Part shown: positions 10,207-19,268 of the stretch, one piece after another
Numbering within the stretch: position 1 is the stretch's first letter
Layout of the letters: each line of letters begins with the position of its first letter
DNA from: Streptomyces sp. AP-93
GTDB taxonomy: Bacteria > Actinomycetota > Actinomycetes > Streptomycetales > Streptomycetaceae
DNA length: 64,000 nucleotides
Assembly: GCF_022808175.1 (NCBI RefSeq)
Contig: NZ_JALGBX010000018.1
Location: forward strand, 147,607-211,606
Direction: 5' to 3'
Position numbers and translations under genes: made by a program
Notes under the pieces: model-generated
Told to the model about the DNA's origin: nothing
What the model saw: the letters and a program-made list of their open reading frames with translations, nothing else
The model's database searches: none

Positions 10207-10629
10207 TCAGCTCTGCTGTTCGCTGACGTTGACCATCCACGTGATACCGAACTTGTCCGTACACATGCCGAAGACGTCGCCCCACATCTGCTTCTCCAGG
10301 GGGACGGACACCGTGCCGCCATCGGACAGCTTGCTCCAATAACCTCGCAGCTCGTCCATGTCGTCGCCGCTCAGGCTCACAGCGATGTTGTTCCCGGGTG
10401 TGTGTTCCGTTCCGGGCGGATTGTCGGCGCCCATCAGCGTGAATCCCCCGGTGGTCTCGAGCATGCCGTGCATGATCTTGTCCGAGTATCCGGAGGGCGC
10501 CTCGGAGCCGAATTCGCCGTAGGTGTGGACGGCCAGATCGCCGCCGAACACCTCCTTGTAGAACTCCATGGCTTGCTTCGCTTCACCGGCGAAGCTGATG
10601 TACGGATTCAGGCGAGAGGACACGTTCAC
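10207..10629 (-). CDS. VOC / PhnB-like glyoxalase-fold protein
   Basis: This 140-residue protein has the PhnB/3-demethylubiquinone-methyltransferase-like VOC fold: LNPYISFAGEAKQAMEFYKEVFGG at the N-terminus, then HGMLETTGGFTLMGADN and the C-terminal DKFGITWMVN. Members are often called PhnB or glyoxalase-like; most are of unknown substrate. A GTG at 10629 or, better spaced from AAGGGAG, the GTG two codons later (10623) is the start. It stands alone. Confidence 0.85.
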   Translation of the reverse strand: MNVSSRLNPYISFAGEAKQAMEFYKEVFGGDLAVHTYGEFGSEAPSGYSDKIMHGMLETTGGFTLMGADNPPGTEHTPGNNIAVSLSGDDMDELRGYWSKLSDGGTVSVPLEKQMWGDVFGMCTDKFGITWMVNVSEQQS

Positions 10630-10871
10630 TCCCTTTCGTGACGAATGGGCCAGTACGGGCAGCCTACGTGTGTGGCGTACGCGCGAAGAGTTCCTCCGGG
10701 CCGCCCGCCCGCCTCGTGTCGCACACCAGGACGCACCGCGGGAGCCCGGGTCCGTCAGCCGCCCGCGAGCAGCCGCCCGCGAGCAGCCGCTCGCGCTCGG
10801 CCGCCACGATCTCCCGCGCCAGCTCGGCGTCCGTGATGTCGAATGCCTCCGGGGCGCTGTCGGCGGTTTCG

Positions 10872-11128
10872 GCGGAGACCGTCCCCTACGAACTCACGGC
10901 ACTTGAGTGCGACCTCTACGAGGACGTCACCCACTACGTCCGCGAGGGGATGAACCGTGCCGGCCGCATCGGTGGCACACGCAAGAACACCGTCGGTTTC
11001 GCGCTCACCGTTCTGCAGCGACGCCTGGCCTCCAGCCCCGAGGCGATCCACAGGAGCCTTGTACGGCGTACCGAGCGCCTGGAGCGCAGGAAGCAGGAGA
11101 TCCTCGACGGTACCTGTCGCGAAGGCAT
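10872..11128 (+). pseudogene. internal fragment of a SNF2-type helicase
   Basis: About 85 codons translate as VPYELTALECDLYEDVTHYV, then a segment ending NTVGFALTVLQRRLASSPEA and a basic ERLERRKQEI helix. This is the inter-lobe region of large SNF2/DEAD-like helicases of the type found with phage-defence systems such as DrmD of DISARM. Neither the ATPase motifs before it nor the helicase C-terminal domain after it is present. By chance the frame reads through into the GNAT gene at 11208. It is a relic of a lost or relocated gene. Confidence 0.65.
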
Positions 11129-11207
11129 GCCCACCGCTCACCTCGCTGAGTTATGGCCACCCCGACATCGGTCCTCCTCCGGTGGCCCGCAGGTAGGCTC
11201 CGAAGGC

Positions 11208-11828
11208 ATGACCCCAGTCAACCTGGCGGGCCTCCGCCTGGCGTTACGCGAAGTCGAGCCCGAGGACACCGCTGCCATCCTGGCCATCTACGGTGACCCC
11301 GAGGCGACCCGGCACCTCAGCTTCGAGCCCCGTACCCGCGACCAGGTCCAGGCGATCACGGACCGGTCCATCGCCTCCGCGAAGGACACTCCGCGAATTG
11401 AGTACTGCCTTGCCATCACCCCGCTCGGCGAACGCCGACTGATCGGCTACGCGCGTCTGGCTACCGAACCGCAGCAGGCGGCCACGATCGGCTTTGCATT
11501 GAACCCGGCGCAGTGGGGCAAGGGCCTCGGCACGGAGACGGTGCACCTGCTGTGCACGCTCGGCTTCAAGGGCCTGGGCCTGCACCGCATTTGGGCTGCG
11601 CGTTCGCCACTCAACGAGGCATCCGCGCGCACCCTCCTGCGAGCGGGCATGACCGAGGACGGGCGGATCCGCGATCACGTCTTCGTTCACGGAGCCTGGC
11701 GAGACTCGATCACCTACTCGATCCTGGAGCACGAGTGGACCCCGAGAGACGTCCTGGAGCGGGACACCGCCGACGGAGCTCCCGCGGACGTGGCCCCACC
11801 TGACGCCGACAGCGGACTGGAGACGTGA
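11208..11828 (+). CDS. GNAT N-acetyltransferase (RimJ/RimL-like), intact copy
   Basis: This 206-residue GNAT protein is related to RimJ/RimL-type acetyltransferases, which modify N-terminal amines or small molecules using acetyl-CoA. Visible parts are the N-terminal LRLALREVEPEDTAAILAIYGD, the acetyl-CoA binding QWGKGLGTETVHLLCTLGF (Q/R-x-x-G-x-G/A type) and the LHRIWAARSPLNEASARTLL stretch. ATG at 11208. A second, frameshifted copy with similar flanks lies at 45095. The C-terminus after the domain is acidic. Substrate is unknown. Confidence 0.85.
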   Translation: MTPVNLAGLRLALREVEPEDTAAILAIYGDPEATRHLSFEPRTRDQVQAITDRSIASAKDTPRIEYCLAITPLGERRLIGYARLATEPQQAATIGFALNPAQWGKGLGTETVHLLCTLGFKGLGLHRIWAARSPLNEASARTLLRAGMTEDGRIRDHVFVHGAWRDSITYSILEHEWTPRDVLERDTADGAPADVAPPDADSGLET

Positions 11829-12045
11829 GCAGGCGCTGCCCGGTCTGCCATGCCTTGCCTTGGAGATCGTCCCGCGGGATGCGAGGCGCCTGGTCAGGGA
11901 TTTGGTAGGGACTGAGCGAGGAGATCACCCGCATCTGTTCTCCCCAAGGACTCCCCACGGCCGCTTCTGGGTGAATCTGTGAGGTGGCCCGCCGCTGTCG
12001 GCCGCCTCCGCGCAGACGTTGCTCCGACGCCCGCCTCGCCCTGGC

Positions 12046-12357
12046 TGCCCTGCACAACTCCATCCCGCCCGGGGCGCCGGCGGCCTCGGCTGCGGCTTCC
12101 ACGAGGCGCTCGGGGCAGCGGTCGCCGCCCCGGACCGCCCGGTGCTCGCCGTCTCCGGGGACGGCGGGGCGGTGTACTCGATCGCAGGGCTCGCCACCGC
12201 CCGCCAACTCGGCCTCAACGCGGCCTGGCTGATCGTCGACGACGGCCCCGCCCTGCTTCGCGTGATCGCTCCCACCCACCTCGACGAAGCCCGAGGAAGT
12301 TGCGCACCGCCGAGCCCCATGGCTTTCGCCGACTGCCCCGAACGGCTCCGGAATTGC
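12046..12357 (+). pseudogene. thiamine-diphosphate enzyme fragment
   Basis: The frame contains the thiamine-diphosphate-binding signature of acetolactate-synthase/benzoylformate-decarboxylase-type enzymes: GCGFHEALGAAVAAPDRPV, then GDGGAVYSIAGLATA and AAWLIVDDG. The N-terminal two thirds of the enzyme and the end of the domain are missing. The sequence after VDDG departs from the family (G-Y-G-x-L is replaced), so it is a decayed piece rather than a gene. Confidence 0.7.
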
Positions 12358-12898
12358 TGACGCAACAAGAGGGGTGATCGGTTCGGGTGGTGGGAGTGAG
12401 AGGTGCGCACCATTCGAAGCCTCTCGGAGAGGGAGTATTGGGGCTGATTATGTCCGGTTTATGGGGATTGGGAGTCGATGGGATCCCTTCCGGTGTAAGT
12501 GTCGGGTAGGCGGCTGGAGTCGCTCGCGGTCGAGGTGTGGATCTTTTTATTCGCTATCGGGAACGTCCCTTCGGGGTGCTGGGCGCGCCCTGGAAAGGGT
12601 CCTTTCGGCTTCGCTGAGCGGAGCCTCCCGACCTCTTGGCGCAGGGGGCTCGCGGGCCGCGCGGTGACCGTGATCAGGGCCGGGGTTTCCGTCATGCGCA
12701 CAGTCTGGAGCGGCGGACCGAGCGCCACATGAGTACCGGTACTCAGTTGTGTTCGGGCATTCGGCGGCGGTAGCGGAATCTTCACGGGAGCAAGCGCGGG
12801 GCTGCTGTGTCCGCGTCAGGAGTGCCTTGTGGAGGTGATCTTCAGGCGTCTACTGTCCGCAGCGATCACCAGCCAAGAACGACCTCGACGGGGGACTC
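12358..12898. other. 541-bp non-coding region upstream of the phospholipase gene
   Basis: No gene is supported. The region is less GC-rich than its flanks near 12430-12560. It holds a perfect 16-bp palindrome, TGAGTACCGGTACTCA, at 12730-12745, which has the look of a TetR-family operator although no such regulator is adjacent. The phospholipase promoter should lie between the palindrome and 12898. Confidence 0.5.
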
Positions 12899-14548
12899 GT
12901 GCGTAAAATCGCGCTTCCTGCCATTGCCGCGCTGTCACTGACGCTGCTTCTGCCGCAGCAGTCCGTGGCGGTCGCATCCGCCCAGCAGCCGCAGTCCGTG
13001 GCGGCCGAGATACCTGACCAGCCGCTGGCCCAGGGCACGTTGTCCACGATCGGCCCCGGTCAGTACTCGACCGAGGACAAGACTTTCCAGGTCACCGAGA
13101 ACGACGTGGACGCGGCCCTCATAGGTCGCCGCCACACCGTCGCCGCGCAGCCTGACGGCGGACTCGCCAAGCCCGAGTCCGCGCCCACCACGCGCCCCGA
13201 GATGGGTGTCTTCGGCCCCAGTTGGGAAGCCGAGTTCGTCGGCGGCCAGCTCAACCGGAAGCTGGAGCAGAAGGGCGACAGCGTCGTCGTCACCGACCTC
13301 GGGGTCGACGAGAAGATCACGTACGCGCTGAAGTCGAGCATCGACTACCCGGACGGGGGTGGCGTGAAGAAGTACGCGACCACCGACGGGTCCCAGGTCA
13401 CGGCGACCTCCAAGTGGAACGACGCCACTGGAACCCTGGTGACGACCATCGTCGAGGTGCTCGGCGTGGACCTCTCGGCGGTCGCCTCGGGCGACGACGC
13501 GTTCACCGACGCGGCCGGCAACCCGATCCCGGCCACGGACCTCAAGCCCACCTACAAGTGGCAGCAGTCCGCGACCGGTACCGACAGGTGGCGGGTCACC
13601 AGCGTCGGCAACAACGTCTACGCCACCACGGTGCAGTACGACGCCCAGGGCCGCGTGTTCAAGATCTCGAACCCCGCCGCGGGCGAGCGGCTCGCGACGT
13701 CCACCGCGGTCACCTACGCGGCCTCGACCACCGCGGCCGGCACCTCGTTCGGTGACTACACGGGCCGCGTCAAGCAGATCACCGTCACCGAGGGCGCCAC
13801 CACGCAGACCCTCGCCCGGTACGCCTACGACTCCTCAGGCCTGCTGCGCACCGTGACCAACCCGAGCGAAGCCGCCGAGCCGCAGGCCACCTACGCCTAC
13901 GACGCGACCCGGCGCCTCTCCGACATCAGCTCGCCCAGCAGCGGCAGTTGGGACCTGAGCTTCGCGGCCAACTCCGCGGCCCCGACCGCCACCCTCGACG
14001 GCGAGGCCGTCCCGGCCCCGGGCCTGCCCGTCGAGGGTGACGCCCCGGACGGCAGCACCGGCGTCACCACCCCGCCGCCCGCCTCGGACTTCCCCGGCGG
14101 CGAGATCACCGACCCGACGTCGTACCCGTCGAAGTGCAGCTGGGCGCGGCACTGGATGTACTACTGGAAGACCGGCTGCACCGCCAAGGTGGCCCACTAC
14201 GGGTGGCGTTCGCCCCAGTGGAAGAAGACCCCGACCGGCTACTGGGTCCGGGGCATCAACCACGACCACTGCACCACCGCGCCCGACAAGCCGCTCGGCT
14301 ACAACTTCATCCCGTCCTGCGACATGCACGACTACGGCTACGGCCTGATCGGCAACTCGTACAAGGGCTACAAGTACTACCTGTCGCGCAACAAGGGCTT
14401 CGCCGTGGACGCCGTGTTCTACGACACGCTCTACAGCAAGACCTGCCCCGCCTACTTCTGGAAGAGCACCTGCCGCTCCCTCGCCAACACGTACTACGGC
14501 GCGGTGACGGTCTTCGGGCGGGCCAAGAACGGCGCGAACGCCACTTGA
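12899..14548 (+). CDS. secreted YD-repeat protein with C-terminal phospholipase A2 domain
   Basis: This 549-residue protein starts with GTG at 12899 after GGGG. A signal peptide covers about residues 1-28, with a hydrophobic core and AVASAQQ. Residues about 40-370 resemble the extracellular part of RHS/YD proteins, with YAYDSSGLLRTVTNP and YAYDATRRLSDISSP as YD repeats. A Pro/Gly linker follows, then from about 415 a prokaryotic phospholipase A2 domain with the catalytic pair in SCDMHDYGYG (His477, Asp478) and several Cys. Such enzymes hydrolyse the sn-2 ester of phospholipids. The order 'RHS-like then toxin-like enzyme' recalls polymorphic toxins, but no immunity gene is evident. A strong terminator follows. 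Confidence 0.88.
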   Translation: MRKIALPAIAALSLTLLLPQQSVAVASAQQPQSVAAEIPDQPLAQGTLSTIGPGQYSTEDKTFQVTENDVDAALIGRRHTVAAQPDGGLAKPESAPTTRPEMGVFGPSWEAEFVGGQLNRKLEQKGDSVVVTDLGVDEKITYALKSSIDYPDGGGVKKYATTDGSQVTATSKWNDATGTLVTTIVEVLGVDLSAVASGDDAFTDAAGNPIPATDLKPTYKWQQSATGTDRWRVTSVGNNVYATTVQYDAQGRVFKISNPAAGERLATSTAVTYAASTTAAGTSFGDYTGRVKQITVTEGATTQTLARYAYDSSGLLRTVTNPSEAAEPQATYAYDATRRLSDISSPSSGSWDLSFAANSAAPTATLDGEAVPAPGLPVEGDAPDGSTGVTTPPPASDFPGGEITDPTSYPSKCSWARHWMYYWKTGCTAKVAHYGWRSPQWKKTPTGYWVRGINHDHCTTAPDKPLGYNFIPSCDMHDYGYGLIGNSYKGYKYYLSRNKGFAVDAVFYDTLYSKTCPAYFWKSTCRSLANTYYGAVTVFGRAKNGANAT

Positions 14549-14617
14549 TGACGGGCGAGGACTCCTGATGTTCCTCCGCACGACCTCCTGAGGTTCATGG
14601 TTCATGCCCCGGTGAGG

Positions 14618-14662
14618 CGACCGGGCCGGGTGGCGCCCCAGCAGCGCCACCCGGCCCGGTCG
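14618..14662 (+). terminator. 19-bp perfect hairpin
   Basis: Arms 14618-14636 and 14644-14662 are perfectly complementary around a 7-base loop. It lies 70 bases after the phospholipase gene stop and before the subtilase gene, and separates the two transcription units. Confidence 0.85.
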
Positions 14663-14779
14663 GCACCCACCTCTTCCTCACCCCACCTCTTCTCCGTCGC
14701 ACTCTCCCCCCATCTCCACGGGTCCGGCCATGCCCGCCCGTCCACGGGCCACGCCAGGCCCCCTGCTCCCCGAGGCACC

Positions 14780-17578
14780 ATGAAGAAGAAGATCTGGGCC
14801 ACGGTCGTCGCCGTCGCGATGACCACGGCCCTCGGTGCGATACCGGCCCGGGCCGCCGCGCCGACGAGCGTCCCCGACGCCGTCAAGGCCGCGGTCCCGA
14901 GCGGGGTCGTCGACCCGCCGTTGTACGCGCGGGCCGCCGACGCCGGCACCATCCGCGTCAACGTTCTCACCAAGAGCCGTACGGACCTCCCCGAGGCGGC
15001 CGCCGCGGGTGTGACGAAGCAGGACTTCGAGTCGCTGCCGGTGGTCACGCTCAAGGTGGACAGGGCGGGCCTGGACCGGCTCGCCGCCCAGCCGGGCGTG
15101 ATCGCCGTCACCGAGGACAAGCCGGAGCCGGCGTCGCTGGACGAGAGCGTCCCGCTCATCGGCGGTGACGCGGCGGCCGCGGCGGGAAAGACCGGTGCGG
15201 GCACCGCGATCGCCGTTCTGGATACGGGTGTCGCCACCCAGCACCCGTTCCTGAAGGGCCGGGTCAAGGCCGAGGCCTGTTTCTCGCCGATCGATCCGGA
15301 TCTGGGCGCCACCAGCCTCTGCCCCAACGGTGCCGCCGAGCAGGAGGGTCCCGGCTCCGCCGACACCGACTCCGGGCCGTGCGCGACCCTGACCGCCTGC
15401 GACCACGGGACCCATGTGGCCGGCATTGCGGCGGGCAAGGGCACGGGCGCCACCGGGGCGCCGAAGACGGGTGTCGCCCCCGGCGCCGACATCATCGCGA
15501 TCCAGGTCTTCTCGCAGTTCAACACGGCCGATTCCTGTGCCGGCGAAGTGCCGTGTGTCGCCAGCTTCCCCAGTGCCCAACTGGCCGGTCTGGAGCAGGT
15601 GTTGAAGATCAAGCAGGCGGGGACGCCGGTCATCGCGGCGAACCTGAGCCTGGGCGGCGGCCACTACACGGCCGCCTGTGACGCCGACCCGCGGAAGGCG
15701 GCCGTCGACAACCTGCTCGCGGCCGGTGTCGCCACCGTGATCGCGGCCGGCAACAACGGCTACGCCGACGCGGTGAGCGTCCCCGGCTGTATCTCCTCCG
15801 CCGTCACGGTCGGCTCCACCACCGACGACGACGAGCTGTCCACCTTCACCAACCGGGGCCCGCTGCTCGACCTCTTCGCCCCGGGGACGAGCATCGTCTC
15901 CTCGGTGCCCGGCGGCAACTACGCCCCGAAGAACGGCACTTCGATGGCCACCCCGCACGTGGCCGGCGCCTTTGCCGTGCTCAAGCAGGCCTACCCGGCC
16001 AAGAGCGTCGCGGACCTCACGGCCTTGCTGAAGAACAGCGGCCGCCCCGTCATCTACACGGGTGCCACCACGTCCCGGATCGACCTCGGCGCGGCGCTGG
16101 GCGGCGGCGGCAACACGCCCAAGCCGGCCGGCATGAGCGACTTCAACGGTGACGGCGCCGAGGACATCGCGATCTCCGACACCCAGGCCACCGTCGGTAC
16201 GAACGCCAATGCCGGCCTGATCCGCGTCGTGTACGGCGCGGGCAAGGGCACCGCAGAGCTCAGTCAGGACCTGGACTGGGTGTCGGGCGGCTCCGAGAAG
16301 GACGACTACTTCGGCGAGACCCTCGCCACCATCGACTGGAACAAGGACGGCTTCACCGACCTGGTGGCCGGAACCCCGAGCGAGGCCATCGGCACGGCCA
16401 CGAACGCGGGCAAGGTCGACATCCTGTACGGCTCCGCGGGCGGCCTGGGCGCGGGCACCCTCAAGTCCACGACCTTCGAGCAGGGCGCGGGCACCGGCGC
16501 GATCGCCGCGTCGACGGCCGAGGCCAACGACCGGATGGGGCAGTCGCTCGCGGCGGCCGTCAACGACGCCGGCCGGCCGTACCTGCTGATCGGCTCGCCC
16601 GGCGAGGCCATCGGCACGCTCACCGGCGCGGGTACCGCCTTCTACGTGTACGGCAACACGAGCCTGACGATCAGCCAGGAGAAGCCGGGCGTCCCCGGTG
16701 ACCCCGAGGCGGGCGACAACTTCGGCTTCGCCCTGACCGCGGACGCCAACTACATCGCCATCGCCTCCCCCAACGAGGCGCTCGGCACCAAGGCGAAGGC
16801 GGGCGGTGTCGCCATCTTCGACGCCAATGCGTACGACGCCGACGGCCGCCCGGCCCCGCTGGCCGGTCTCGACCAGGACAGCGCCGCCATCTCCGGTGAC
16901 GCCGAGGCGGGCGACCAGTTCGGCCACGCGGTGGCCGTCGCACCGTTCCGGGCCACGGGCTCCCCGGCCCCGACCGAATCGATCCTCGCGATCGGTTCGC
17001 CCGGTGAGGGTGTGGTCGTGGGCACCGAGAACCGGCTCAACGCGGGCCGCGTGGTGCTGATCCGGATCAAGGCGGACGGAAGCTGGAGCTATCTGCGCGA
17101 GCTGAAGCAGGGCACCGCGGAAGACGACGTCTCCGGCACCTCCGAGACCGGTGACCGCATGGGCGAGACGTTGGCCGCCGTCAACACCGCCCCGGGCTCG
17201 GTCAGCACCGTGGCCTCCATGCGGCTCGCGGTCGGCACGCCAGGCGAGGCACTCGGAACCGTGACCAAGGCGGGCGCGATCCACACGTTCTCCATGGCCG
17301 GCTCGGCCGGACCGAACGACCGCTGGATCGAGGCGGGCGACGGCGACGGGATCCCCGGGACGCCCGGGGCCAACCAGCAGCTCGGCAAGAACATCCACTT
17401 CACCGCGACCAAGCTGTACGTGGGGATGCCGTTCGGGCCGAACGCGGCCGGTGCGCTCTACGCGCTGCCGATGTCCAACGTCACCCAGGGCGGCAAGGTC
17501 GCTCCCGTGACCACGTACAAGCCCGGCTCGGGCGGCCTGCCGGCCAATGGTGTTGCCTTCGGATACTTCGCTCGCTAG
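14780..17578 (+). CDS. secreted S8 subtilisin-like peptidase with FG-GAP repeats
   Basis: This 932-residue protein has a signal peptide (MKKKIWATVVAVAMTTALGA, cleavage near ARA-AP), a propeptide-like segment and an S8 subtilase domain. The catalytic triad is Asp148 (AVLDTGVATQ), His209 (CDHGTHVAGIAAG) and Ser388 (NGTSMATPHVAGA). Residues about 445-930 form FG-GAP/integrin-type beta-propeller repeats, with DFNGDGAEDIAIS, DWNKDGFTDLVAGTP and several 'IGSPGEAIGT'-like units, where the Asp-rich loops should bind calcium. The ATG at 14780 was chosen because the signal peptide starts there. It is an exported protease, probably for nutrient acquisition or processing of surface proteins, and stands as a single-gene unit. 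Confidence 0.93.
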   Translation: MKKKIWATVVAVAMTTALGAIPARAAAPTSVPDAVKAAVPSGVVDPPLYARAADAGTIRVNVLTKSRTDLPEAAAAGVTKQDFESLPVVTLKVDRAGLDRLAAQPGVIAVTEDKPEPASLDESVPLIGGDAAAAAGKTGAGTAIAVLDTGVATQHPFLKGRVKAEACFSPIDPDLGATSLCPNGAAEQEGPGSADTDSGPCATLTACDHGTHVAGIAAGKGTGATGAPKTGVAPGADIIAIQVFSQFNTADSCAGEVPCVASFPSAQLAGLEQVLKIKQAGTPVIAANLSLGGGHYTAACDADPRKAAVDNLLAAGVATVIAAGNNGYADAVSVPGCISSAVTVGSTTDDDELSTFTNRGPLLDLFAPGTSIVSSVPGGNYAPKNGTSMATPHVAGAFAVLKQAYPAKSVADLTALLKNSGRPVIYTGATTSRIDLGAALGGGGNTPKPAGMSDFNGDGAEDIAISDTQATVGTNANAGLIRVVYGAGKGTAELSQDLDWVSGGSEKDDYFGETLATIDWNKDGFTDLVAGTPSEAIGTATNAGKVDILYGSAGGLGAGTLKSTTFEQGAGTGAIAASTAEANDRMGQSLAAAVNDAGRPYLLIGSPGEAIGTLTGAGTAFYVYGNTSLTISQEKPGVPGDPEAGDNFGFALTADANYIAIASPNEALGTKAKAGGVAIFDANAYDADGRPAPLAGLDQDSAAISGDAEAGDQFGHAVAVAPFRATGSPAPTESILAIGSPGEGVVVGTENRLNAGRVVLIRIKADGSWSYLRELKQGTAEDDVSGTSETGDRMGETLAAVNTAPGSVSTVASMRLAVGTPGEALGTVTKAGAIHTFSMAGSAGPNDRWIEAGDGDGIPGTPGANQQLGKNIHFTATKLYVGMPFGPNAAGALYALPMSNVTQGGKVAPVTTYKPGSGGLPANGVAFGYFAR

Positions 17579-17587
17579 TGCTGTGAC

Positions 17588-17629
17588 CGAAAGCGGGTGG
17601 CACGGCAGATGCCGTGCCACCCGCTTTCG
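17588..17629 (+). terminator. 20-bp perfect hairpin
   Basis: Arms 17588-17607 and 17610-17629 are perfectly complementary; the innermost pairs would open to form a loop. It begins ten bases after the subtilase stop codon. Confidence 0.85.
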
Positions 17630-17725
17630 TTACCCAGGTCCCGCGCAGACGGGTGCGCGGGCAGTGACATGCGCTTCAGGCGCGGTGCGCTCAGGATGAG
17701 GGGGACCGGCGAGAAGGAGCGGATC

Positions 17726-19066
17726 ATGACCAGTCCGGGTGAGCGGTCCCGACGCGGGCGGGCCGTCCGCAAGAACGTCAGCCGTGCTTCGCACGGACGG
17801 TGGACCGCGTCGACCGACCGGCCCGATCCCGTCGGTGTGCTGGAGCGGCAGGCGGCCGACCGGGTACGGGAGCTGCTGCCGATCCGCTACGGCCGAATGG
17901 CGGCTTCGCCGTTCGCGTTCCTGCGGGGCGCGGCCGCGGTCATGGCGGCCGACCTGGCCGCCCAGCCGGACACGGGCCTGACCGTCCAGCTGTGCGGGGA
18001 CGCGCACCTCTTGAACTTCGGCATGTTCGCCTCGCCCGAGCGGTCCCTGCTCTTCGACCTCAATGATTTCGACGAGACGCTGCCCGGCCCCTTCGAGTGG
18101 GACGTCAAACGGCTCGCCGCGAGTGTCTCGGTGGCCGCCCGCCAGAACGGTCACGGCGACGACTGGGCCAGAGGATCGGCCCTTTCGGCGGCCCGGTCCT
18201 ACCGGCAGACCATCAGGGAGCTCGCCGGGCAGGGCGAACTGGAGGTCTGGTACCACCGGATCGACACCGCCGATCTGCTGCCCCTCATCCGCAAGCCCAA
18301 GCTGCGGGGCCGGGTCGAGGCCGGGCTGGCGCGCGCCCGCGGCCGCACCAGCCTTCGTGCTCTGGAGAAGCTGACCGAGGTCCGCGACGGCGGCCGGCGG
18401 ATCGTCCACGATCCGCCCCTGCTGGAACCGCTGGCCGGAGCCGAGTCACAGGCCGTGGGCACGGTCTTCAGCGAGTACCGCACCACACTTCCCGAGGAGC
18501 GCCGCCTCCTGCTGGACCGGTACCGATTCGTCGACGCGGCACGGAAGGTCGTCGGTGTCGGGAGCGTGGGGACCCGCTGCTACATCGTGCTGCTCGCCGG
18601 ACGCGACGATGACGACCCGCTCTTCCTGCAGATCAAGGAGGCCGGTCCGTCCGTCCTGCAAGGCCACCTCCCGGCCGACGGTCATGATCACCACGGTCAC
18701 CGGGTCGTGTCGGGCCAGAGGCTTCTGCAGGCCACCGGCGACATCTTCCTCGGCTGGATGAGCGGCCCCGAGGGGCGCCACTTCTACGGTCGGCAGCTGC
18801 GCGACATGAAGGGATCGGCCGATGTCGCGACCATGTCCCGGGTCCTCCTCGGCCAGTACGCCGGGCTGTGCGGCAGGGCGCTGGCGCGCGCCCATGCCCG
18901 CTCCGGTGACCGTATTGCGATCGCGGGATACCTGGGCGGTTCCGACACCTTCGACCGCGCCGTCGCCGACTTCGCCCTCCGCTACGCCGACCGGACCGCG
19001 GCCGATCACGCCCTGCTGACCGGAGCCGTCGCCGATGGCGCCGTCACCGCCATCAGCGGCGTCTGA
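17726..19066 (+). CDS. DUF2252 family protein
   Basis: This 446-residue protein belongs to the DUF2252 family. Recognisable blocks are the RYGRMAASPFAFLRGAAAVMA segment, the kinase-like QLCGDAHLLNFGMFASPER (H-x-x-N), the Asp pair in FDLNDFDETLPGPFEWDVKRLA and an aminoglycoside-phosphotransferase-like overall order. The family is therefore thought to be kinase-related, but no reaction is established. The ATG at 17726 has GAAGGAG seven bases upstream. A single-gene unit between two terminators. Confidence 0.88.
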   Translation: MTSPGERSRRGRAVRKNVSRASHGRWTASTDRPDPVGVLERQAADRVRELLPIRYGRMAASPFAFLRGAAAVMAADLAAQPDTGLTVQLCGDAHLLNFGMFASPERSLLFDLNDFDETLPGPFEWDVKRLAASVSVAARQNGHGDDWARGSALSAARSYRQTIRELAGQGELEVWYHRIDTADLLPLIRKPKLRGRVEAGLARARGRTSLRALEKLTEVRDGGRRIVHDPPLLEPLAGAESQAVGTVFSEYRTTLPEERRLLLDRYRFVDAARKVVGVGSVGTRCYIVLLAGRDDDDPLFLQIKEAGPSVLQGHLPADGHDHHGHRVVSGQRLLQATGDIFLGWMSGPEGRHFYGRQLRDMKGSADVATMSRVLLGQYAGLCGRALARAHARSGDRIAIAGYLGGSDTFDRAVADFALRYADRTAADHALLTGAVADGAVTAISGV

Positions 19067-19136
19067 GCAGCGCCTGGCTCCGGGCGAGGGGCGGGCGGTG
19101 GACTCCTCGACGAGCACTGTCCGTGGACAGCAGGAC

Positions 19137-19170
19137 TGCGCGGGCCGGCGGTGTTCGGCCGGCCCGCGCA
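19137..19170. terminator. 13-bp hairpin between convergent genes
   Basis: Arms 19137-19149 and 19158-19170 pair perfectly around an 8-base loop. It lies between the DUF2252 gene and the leftward MFS gene and probably ends both transcripts. Confidence 0.75.
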
Positions 19171-19268
19171 TTCCCGTGCGTGTCCCGAGTCGCTGCGGCA
19201 GCCTCACCGAGCGGGGCAGGGAGAGGCGGCAGTGGCCGCCGCCCCGCGCGCGTACGGCGCGGCGTCGG

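Noticed and set aside
10638..11828. A 396-codon frame that joins the helicase fragment to the GNAT domain, as if a fusion protein
   Set aside because: The GNAT domain has its own ATG at 11208, the duplicate at 45095 starts at the same place, and the helicase part lacks catalytic motifs. The continuous frame is chance in high-GC DNA.
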